The position numbers and the translations under genes are program-made. The notes beneath the pieces were generated by a model. It was not told where the DNA came from and ran no database searches. It worked only from the letters and a program-made list of their open reading frames with translations. This document shows, piece after piece, positions 33,214-38,578 of a stretch of DNA of 38,578 bases (within the stretch, counting starts at the first letter, position 1; each line of letters starts with the position of its first letter). Source of the DNA: Lenisia limosa (lineage: Eukaryota; Breviatea); the NCBI GenBank assembly GCA_001655205.1, contig LPNZ01008646.1, forward strand, positions 1-38,578. Reading direction: 5' to 3'.

Positions 33214-34397
33214 GTGTTCGGCCAGAGGTACTGGCGTCTTGGGGTCCTGGTACTCGGACCAAGAAAGAGGTGAGAGGGGGCGGGGGGTCTATCGCCAACT
33301 TCCTTCTGTCTTGTCATTTGTGTTGGTGTACTGTACCTCAAGGCATCATAAACCCTCCATTACTCTGCTTTTGCCTTTCTGACTGACCCTATCAGCTCGA
33401 GACGAAGGTCTGGCCTGGGTGGACGGACATCTCAAGCAACAGTCCCGAGTCTGTCTCGGCTGCCACTGTCGTCACTCAAGACACGTCAGTTGTCATCGAA
33501 ACAAAGTGGGGTGGGGTGGGGGGTCCGATAGCCAACTATTCTATTGCACAATTTAAATCCAACTACAAGTGTCCTGGGAGTAAAATTGTCCGAGAAGCGG
33601 GGGGGTCGTGCCCTCTCTGCAGATCTGAAGCTCGATGATCTGTGCACGGAAACTCCCAACAACTATCACTGCATCTTGTCTGTTCATATTTCCATTACTT
33701 GAAACTGACGGTGCAGTCTTGTCTGCAGCCGCACGTGCGCTCTAAAGCCCTTCAATGAGACCCCAAAACTGAAGCGCCCTGCCCCGAACAATGATACGCG
33801 TGAGGGGAGGAAATGAAGGATCAATGAAGAATATTGGCGTGAAGGTACTAATCACGAAGCGAATATTCTGAAACCAAACAAAAAAACTCGCGGGGGGGGG
33901 GGGNNNNNNNNNNNNNNNNNNNNNNNNNNNNNNNNNNNNNNNNNNNNNNNNNNNNNNNNNNNNNNNNNCTCATCACTTTAGGAGCAGCGAAGGTTGCCAA
34001 GACCAAAAAGAAGAAGAACAAAAGACGCGAGTTATGTAGGATTACCTTGTCCCCCTGTTCACGTTTGTAGTGTTGGACCTGTACGGACTTCCAGCTGATG
34101 AAACCGACCAGGATATCGAAGAAAGGTGGGTCATCAGGTTTTTCTCACACTGGGGATGGATGCTACGCACTCTCAAACTTTGCCAGTATCGATATAAAAG
34201 CTGATTCTGGGTTGTTTTTTTTTTTGTTTAAAATTGTACATTTTCATTCCCTCAGGAAGCCTGAAACCACGTCAGCCGGTTTTGACTGGAACAAGCCGCA
34301 GAAACGGGCTGCTTCTGACGGGGCAGGTTTCTCATACTGGGGGTCTGGCGGGAGCTCTGAAGGCCCAAACAAGAGAATCCGCGACTTGTTTCTTTGA
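33214..34397 (+). CDS. C-terminal part of an unrecognised gene (or of the LRR gene)
   Basis: After the gap 33073-33213, plus-strand exons read VRPEVLASWGPGTRTKKE, LETKVWPGWTDISSNSPESV with SAATVVTQDT (33395-33482), a short piece DLKLDDLCTE, TCALKPFNETPKLKRPAPNN (about 33727-33800), a lysine cluster AKVAKTKKKKNKRRE after the gap 33904-33968, VLDLYGLPADETDQDIEER (34070-34125), and a final exon 34255-34397 with ETTSAGFDWNKPQKR, FSYWGSGGSSEG and NKRIRDLFL before TGA. I know no family for it. The basic cluster and KRIRDLFL tail look nuclear, which is inference. It may be the 3' end of the LRR gene. Confidence 0.5.
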
Positions 34398-34569
34398 ATG
34401 GCTTTTTGATGGTTCTGATTTCTTCTGCTGATTTGTTATTTATTCTGATATTACTGCTTTCATGAAGATGGACCTGTGGCGAGGAGCATAATAATAAATG
34501 AATAAATATAACCAAAAATTAAATAACCAAAAAACACAACTTTTTACCACATTGACGGACCGCTTCCCC

Positions 34570-34934
34570 CTACTCCTCGACAACACTTTTTATGCCCTCT
34601 TGTTCCACTTCCTCTTCCTTCTTCTCGTCTTCCTCCTTCTTCTCTTCTTCCTCCTTCTTCTCCTCCTCCTTTTCTCCCTCCTCCTCCTTCCCCCAGCCTG
34701 ACGGTATGAAGTCGGTGGGAGAGTCCGCGGATTTCCTCATCATTTGCGAGGGGTAATTCTCGATAGCGCTGCAACACCGAAGACGGCGTACTAGGGCGAT
34801 TGCCTGGGAGGGTAAAAATGATAACATACAAAAGTAAAGCCAACACAGAGTGATGAAATAACATGAAACTCTAATATTATGATTTGAGCATCTCACCTCG
34901 GGTACCGGCGGCGACAAAATTGAGTCAATAAAAT
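34570..34934 (-). CDS. 3' end of a gene with acidic-basic Glu/Lys tail
   Basis: Two minus-strand exons are clear: 34897-34934 (FIDSILSPPVPE, donor gtgaga) and 34570-34803 (AIALVRRLRCCSAIENYPSQ, MMRKSADSPTDFIPSG, then alternating EEEKKEEE to GIKSVVEE, TAG). The acceptors are C- and T-rich. I cannot find the 5' end: the next 110 bases upstream hold no usable start, and beyond that the other strand seems coding. It may be a truncated gene or have further short exons. Function unknown. Confidence 0.45.
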
Positions 34935-35047
34935 CTGAGGAAATGAGTGGGGGCAATTTAACAAAAAAGAGTGCAGTAAAAGATACAATAATAATAAAAA
35001 ATGACCAGGGAAAAAAGCAACTCAAAATGTCATGAATTAGTGAGAAA

Positions 35048-35273
35048 TGCAGTCAGGAGTACTTGAAAAGAAAGTCGGCGGTGGGAGCCTGATAAAAGGA
35101 AAGAAGAAAGTCAGGAACTTTTTTCAAAAGCCCCTTGAAGACATTCAGTTTAGCACCTTCCTGCATTACATTGTCCCCACACGTATTTCTACCACCCATT
35201 CTTCTGTGTGGCATACTTTCAGAAAGGAGTTGAAGAAAGAGTTGACCCCATAATCGATAAGAAGATTGCGGAC
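35048..35273 (+). CDS. Possible first exons of an unrecognised gene
   Basis: An open frame from ATG at 35048 reads MQSGVLEKKVGGGSLIKGKK and continues FFQKPLEDIQFSTFLHYI. A classic acceptor (tttcag, ending 35221) follows, after which VEERVDPIIDKKIADM is open. The donor before it would be an unusual gtcccc. Base use is more AT-rich than in the housekeeping genes. A further open segment, AFHKRLDSNFFNTKTAV, follows near 35350. Unknown function, low certainty. Confidence 0.35.
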
Positions 35274-35484
35274 ATGTCCTAATTGTTGGTGTTACTGTTT
35301 TTTGAGTTTCGCTTCAAGTATCTTGTTCGTTCTCTAATATATGGAGAAAGGCCTTCCACAAGCGCCTTGACTCCAACTTCTTCAACACGAAAACCGCAGT
35401 GATGATGACAATCTTAAGACAGTTCTCGATTAGTTTTGCTGTCGGCCTATTGTGACATCAATGATTATTAACTGATCTTTCTAG

Positions 35485-35741
35485 ACGGTTCTGAAAATGA
35501 TCCATCAGAACAATTAACCAATGCTGCTGATTACAAAGACGACCTAAATGATGGGGGAAAGCATGTAGAATATGTAACCATCCCTCATTTTGGCCCACCT
35601 GGAGTGGAAACATCCTCAGTTGGATCCAGGTGGCCCGATGCTATACCCGGAACCTTACCAACAAATTCAGTGTACTTCAATTCGGAGATTTACTCTCCAT
35701 TGATAAAAAGTGTCTCTCTGAACATTGTCCTTGTTCTCTAA
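35485..35741 (+). CDS. Unrecognised exon after a clear acceptor
   Basis: After ctttctag the sequence is open for about 85 codons: GSENDPSEQLTNAADYKDDL, then HVEYVTIPHFGPPGVETSSV, RWPDAIPGTLPTNSVYFNSE and IYSPLIKS, to TAA at 35739-35741. The composition looks like a real globular protein, but I cannot assign it. It lacks an in-frame start close by, so it is probably an internal or 3' exon. Confidence 0.4.
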
Positions 35742-36642
35742 AACTCTCGAACTCAATATGTTAGTAATGTTTGGACGGTACTTACTGATGACGTACCAGT
35801 GAGTTTGGCATGGAATTCTTCTTGAATAACAAATTAGACACTCAAATTATCTTGTATGCTCTGCAGCAAGCCTATAGACTACACGTCAGTTCAGTTTAGC
35901 TAGGGAGGTCACATCCTTGTGCGTATGGCATGACCCTCCGTTTTTGAATGCCACAAAGCCGAGGTCTCTTGAGTAGCAAACAACCCGATAAATCCTTCAA
36001 TGCTCTTAGAAATCCCTTAGCAAAAATTTATGTGACCATTAAGGATACAATTAATGATGCCACGTCTGGGTTTGTCGCAGGTATAGCATGTCAATGGGAA
36101 CCATTTGTATGTACAACAAAAGACACAGTCGACGACCTTCTCCCCTCCTCCAGGAAGAAGAAACAAGAGTGCATCAATATCAGGCACAGATGTTGCTAAA
36201 TGCCTTCTGCTGTTCCTGGCGCACGCAAGCGGGCACAAAGGAGTGAATATCGAGGGGCTAAGGAAGATGAAGACTATTAGTAACTGCGTCAATGGAGAAG
36301 TATTAGAGCAATCCTTTTCCGAGCGTGCCACCAACTTGACGCACCAAGGAGTGACATGTACGGTAGAATGGGGCAGGAGGATTGGAGGTTAATGTTTCTA
36401 AATGCAACTACATAGATATCAACCACGAAGGCTGTGGCAGACTCTTCAAAGGCCATTTTACTGTTGAGCAACTTGAGTTCAGTGATACAGTGTCGTCTTT
36501 GAGTGGGGGTTTTAGCACATCACTCGCCTTTTCCCCTACGTGAACTCTTGGAGACTTTTAAAAATTAGACAAGGCCTGTGTGTCGCGTATTGGTGTGTCC
36601 TTTTCTTAGCCGTTTGTGTTTGTTTGTGGTTTTACGCCTCAG

Positions 36643-36810
36643 AGTGCTGGAAGGGCTGGGAGAGATGGACAGCCCTTCCGTGTGGATGCGTTCCTCATGG
36701 TAGGAGGAAATGATGAGGGACTCGTCAACCTTGGTAGCAAAGCTAATACTGTCAAATACGCTTTCTCTAAAAAAGTGTCCAAGGAAACTGCCTCCTCCAT
36801 GTGGCAATGA
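36643..36810 (+). CDS. Exon with helicase motif VI-like sequence
   Basis: After the acceptor cctcag an open frame reads SAGRAGRDGQPFRVDAFLMV, then GGNDEGLVNLGSKANTVKYA and ends SSMWQ at TGA. With the G of CAG at the boundary, Q/E-x-GRAGRDG is the signature of motif VI in RecQ-type (and other SF2) helicases. No upstream Walker A or DEAH/DECH exon is readable nearby, so this is either a helicase fragment or a chance resemblance. Other weak open stretches lie at 35948-36199, 36105-36392 and 36425-36540. Confidence 0.35.
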   Translation, partial: SAGRAGRDGQPFRVDAFLMVGGNDEGLVNLGSKANTVKYAFSKKVSKETASSMWQ

Positions 36811-37460
36811 AGTGTTTGCATTTGACCGTTTTTATGTAGTTATTTAACCCCAAGCTAAAAACAGCCAAATAACAAACCTTTCCGAAGTTTTATGAAGGAA
36901 TTGCTGAAGAAGGGAGGCCAGGAGGACAAAGTTGGTTAATGTTTTGTGTATTGTTTTGTTTGTTTCTTCCCTTTTGAAAGTTGTTTTTTTACATTGCTTT
37001 TGTTATTTGTTTTTCCTCATGTCTACCTACAGCATTGTTGGGTCCCTCCCTCTGGCAGCGTACAAATTGTTCTGTGCAAACAGAAATTGTATTTTCTATG
37101 TAATAAGCTATATTGTGAGTGGCGTTTTTCTGAATCTGAATCTTATATATGAGGAATCTGACAGTTCCTGCGGTATCAACAAAACGCGTTTACTTTTCTT
37201 TTAATACTGCTATTATATTGAAGGCTATTGGGTGGATTGGCAGGGCCGATACAACTGCAAGTTCCTTCATTGTCAGAGTTAACTTGCAAATCAAGGCATG
37301 ATTTTTGTTGTATTATTAATATAGTTATTTTACTTGGTATAGAACCCAAGTTCAGGTTGCGGCTGACAGGCGGCGTTAATTTGGCAGGTTGGCTTTGAGT
37401 TAACTGTGCTCTTTTCAAATCATATCATACTTTACATGTAGTAGACATATATTGTTTTAG

Positions 37461-37562
37461 AAAATCAACCATGAGGAGGTACCAAAGGGATATCAGCACA
37501 CTGATGATGTAGCAGTTTGGTTGTTTGAGGAGGCCCTTCAGAAAGGTGTTGTCCGAGCTAAG
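37461..37562 (+). CDS. Unrecognised exon
   Basis: After ttgttttag the frame reads KINHEEVPKGYQHTDDVAVW then LFEEALQKGVVRAK. This looks like a helical, soluble protein segment and is open only in this frame. I cannot identify it or link it securely to the exons upstream. Confidence 0.35.
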
Positions 37563-37646
37563 CTTACTTATCTCAGCATTCTGATAACTTGGGATGATTG
37601 TTTATTTTTTTACAGATGGTGGTATCCCTTTTTGATATAAAATGGT

Positions 37647-37715
37647 CGGGCTTAACGTCGGTCCGAAAGTGAACTAATTTCCCCGGAAATCCTTAATATT
37701 TCGCCCTGCCTGGAT
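37647..37715. repeat. Degenerate hairpin element, copy E
   Basis: CGGGCTTAACGTCGGTCCGAA and then TTTCCCCGGAAATCCTTAAT with ATTTCG resemble the left arm and loop of copy A (GGGCTTCACTTCGGTTC, TTTCCCCGATAAATCC, ATATTTC). The right arm is mostly eroded. Confidence 0.5.
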
Positions 37716-38578
37716 GCTGAATACGTGGATTTGAGAAATAAAAAAAAAATTTGTCAAAAAAAAAAAACATGGGGAGGGAAGGGAATATTGAGCCCACAAA
37801 CACGGGTCATTTTGGTTAAGTGGAGCACCTGCAGTCATTCCACCTCTTTGTGGCATGCCGCCCCGAGGTTGCATGCCTCCACGGGGGTGCTGTATTGTCA
37901 GTTTTGTTCCTCATGAAAAGGGACACAAATTTGAAACAATGTGATCATTTGTTTCGTCTCTTTTCCAGCATCAAAATCGGCATACTTGGGGTCCGCCGAA
38001 GCCTCCTCGATTCTGTCCTGGGAGGGTGCTTGTCGGTATGGTGCCACCACCTGGTGGAAATGAAAATGACACAGAATAACACGAAAAACAAGGCGGATGG
38101 TTAACAGCAATGAGGGTAATGCAGAATAGCTGAGTGTGTATATATGATTTAATGTTATGAGCGCTGTTTAACACATTGGATGAAAGCCCAAGGCAGCCTA
38201 TTAGAACATGTATACTGTACCTTGTGGGTAGGGGATGTTCTGGTAGTTGCCATGGGCGTTCCAAAAGAAGGGCATGCGAGGATGGACCTGTGTGTGTGGG
38301 GTAAGTATAAAAATCAGCTGTTAGAAACTGTGAGGCAATTATTACGCATGCAGTAATATATACTGTAATATTAAATTAAATAGTACCATGTTATATTACA
38401 CTTCATAAGGAACCAGCCACAAACCGATGCTTAGGAAACAGCCACAAACCGATGCCAAGGAACCAGCCACAAACCGATGCCAGGAAACAGCCACAAACCG
38501 ATGCTCTGAAAGGGGTGCCGAAGAAAGACCACCCCACGCCGGGCATGAAGGAAAGGGCTGGAGTTCCCCGGTGACGGT
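37652..38578 (-). CDS. RGG-rich, probably RNA-binding protein (5' end beyond window)
   Basis: Minus-strand exons give, in order: an opening segment LSFMPGVGWSFFGTPFR (38510-38560, uncertain); VHPRMPFFWNAHGNYQNIPY then PQ (38223-38288); GGGTIPTSTLPGQNRGGFGG then PQ (37988-38060); and HPRGGMQPRGGMPQRGGMTA (37829-37889). The exon junctions keep the frame (phase 1, then phase 0). RGG/GMP-rich tails occur in poly(A)-binding, Lsm and other RNA-binding proteins, so an RNA-binding role is likely; no RRM lies inside the window. A possible last exon (ASRQGEILRISGEISSLSDR, TAA at 37652-37654) falls within hairpin-like repeat E. Confidence 0.55.
38409..38507 (+). repeat. 24-25 bp tandem repeat, 4 copies
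   Basis: GGAACCAGCCACAAACCGAT plus GC recurs at 38409, 38434, 38459 and 38483. Copies 1 and 3 have ACC where copies 2 and 4 have ACA, so the array probably grew by doubling a two-unit block. It probably lies in an intron of the RGG protein gene. Confidence 0.92.

Noticed and set aside
38409-38507. CRISPR-like array
   Set aside because: The units are directly adjacent with no spacers, and the genome is eukaryotic. It is a simple tandem repeat.
1-38578. tRNA, rRNA or other structured RNA genes
   Set aside because: I looked for A/B-box-like and cloverleaf patterns and conserved rRNA words by eye and saw none; a covariance-model scan would be needed to exclude them.

Overview
This is nuclear DNA from an intron-rich microbial eukaryote. 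Almost every recognisable coding segment is a short exon between GT...AG introns of about 40-400 bases, the acceptors are often preceded by C-rich tracts, and the core genes are eukaryotic (ORC4, DDB2, proteasome beta-2, an actin-binding double calponin-homology protein). TAA, TAG and TGA all end plausible genes, so the standard code fits. A free-living flagellate or similar protist is likely; I cannot place it further from sequence alone. Twelve runs of N are assembly gaps, and six of them touch long G or C homopolymers.

Layout. Minus strand, 53-1420: a small basic Lys/Ala/Pro-rich protein (184 residues, complete model). Minus strand, 1604 to about 4750: a DDB2-type WD40 protein of UV-damage recognition. 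4.75-6.16 kb: mostly empty, with two gaps. Minus strand, 6163 to about 10411: origin recognition complex subunit 4 (ORC4), apparently with a long tail of lysine/proline repeats resembling histone H1. 10.4-11.2 kb: a divergent intergenic region with a perfect 42-bp palindrome. Plus strand, 11166-13001: an unrecognised highly charged repeat protein whose exons are its repeat modules (conserved core KRERTxIQTR). Minus strand, 13239-16599: a heme catalase, convergent with it. Plus strand, 17042-19359: proteasome subunit beta type-7. Plus strand, 19741 to about 26903: a large protein with two CH domains, an E/K/R coiled coil, helical repeats, and acidic and lysine-rich tracts. An inverted, broken copy of the start of that gene lies at 27279-27759. 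Plus strand, 28000 to about 32821: a leucine-rich-repeat protein, followed by another plus-strand gene end (33214-34397) that may belong to it. From 34.5 kb on the annotation is uncertain: a minus-strand acidic tail, several unassigned plus-strand exons (one resembling helicase motif VI), and a partial RGG-rich protein on the minus strand at the window edge.

The genes do not form an operon-like unit; they are separate housekeeping or structural genes. The most unusual material is (1) the one-exon-per-repeat KRERT protein, (2) the ORC4 with an H1-like tail and an altered Walker B, (3) a family of hairpin (MITE-like) elements sitting mostly inside introns, and (4) a 36-bp tandem duplication over a catalase 3' splice site that creates in-frame alternative acceptors.
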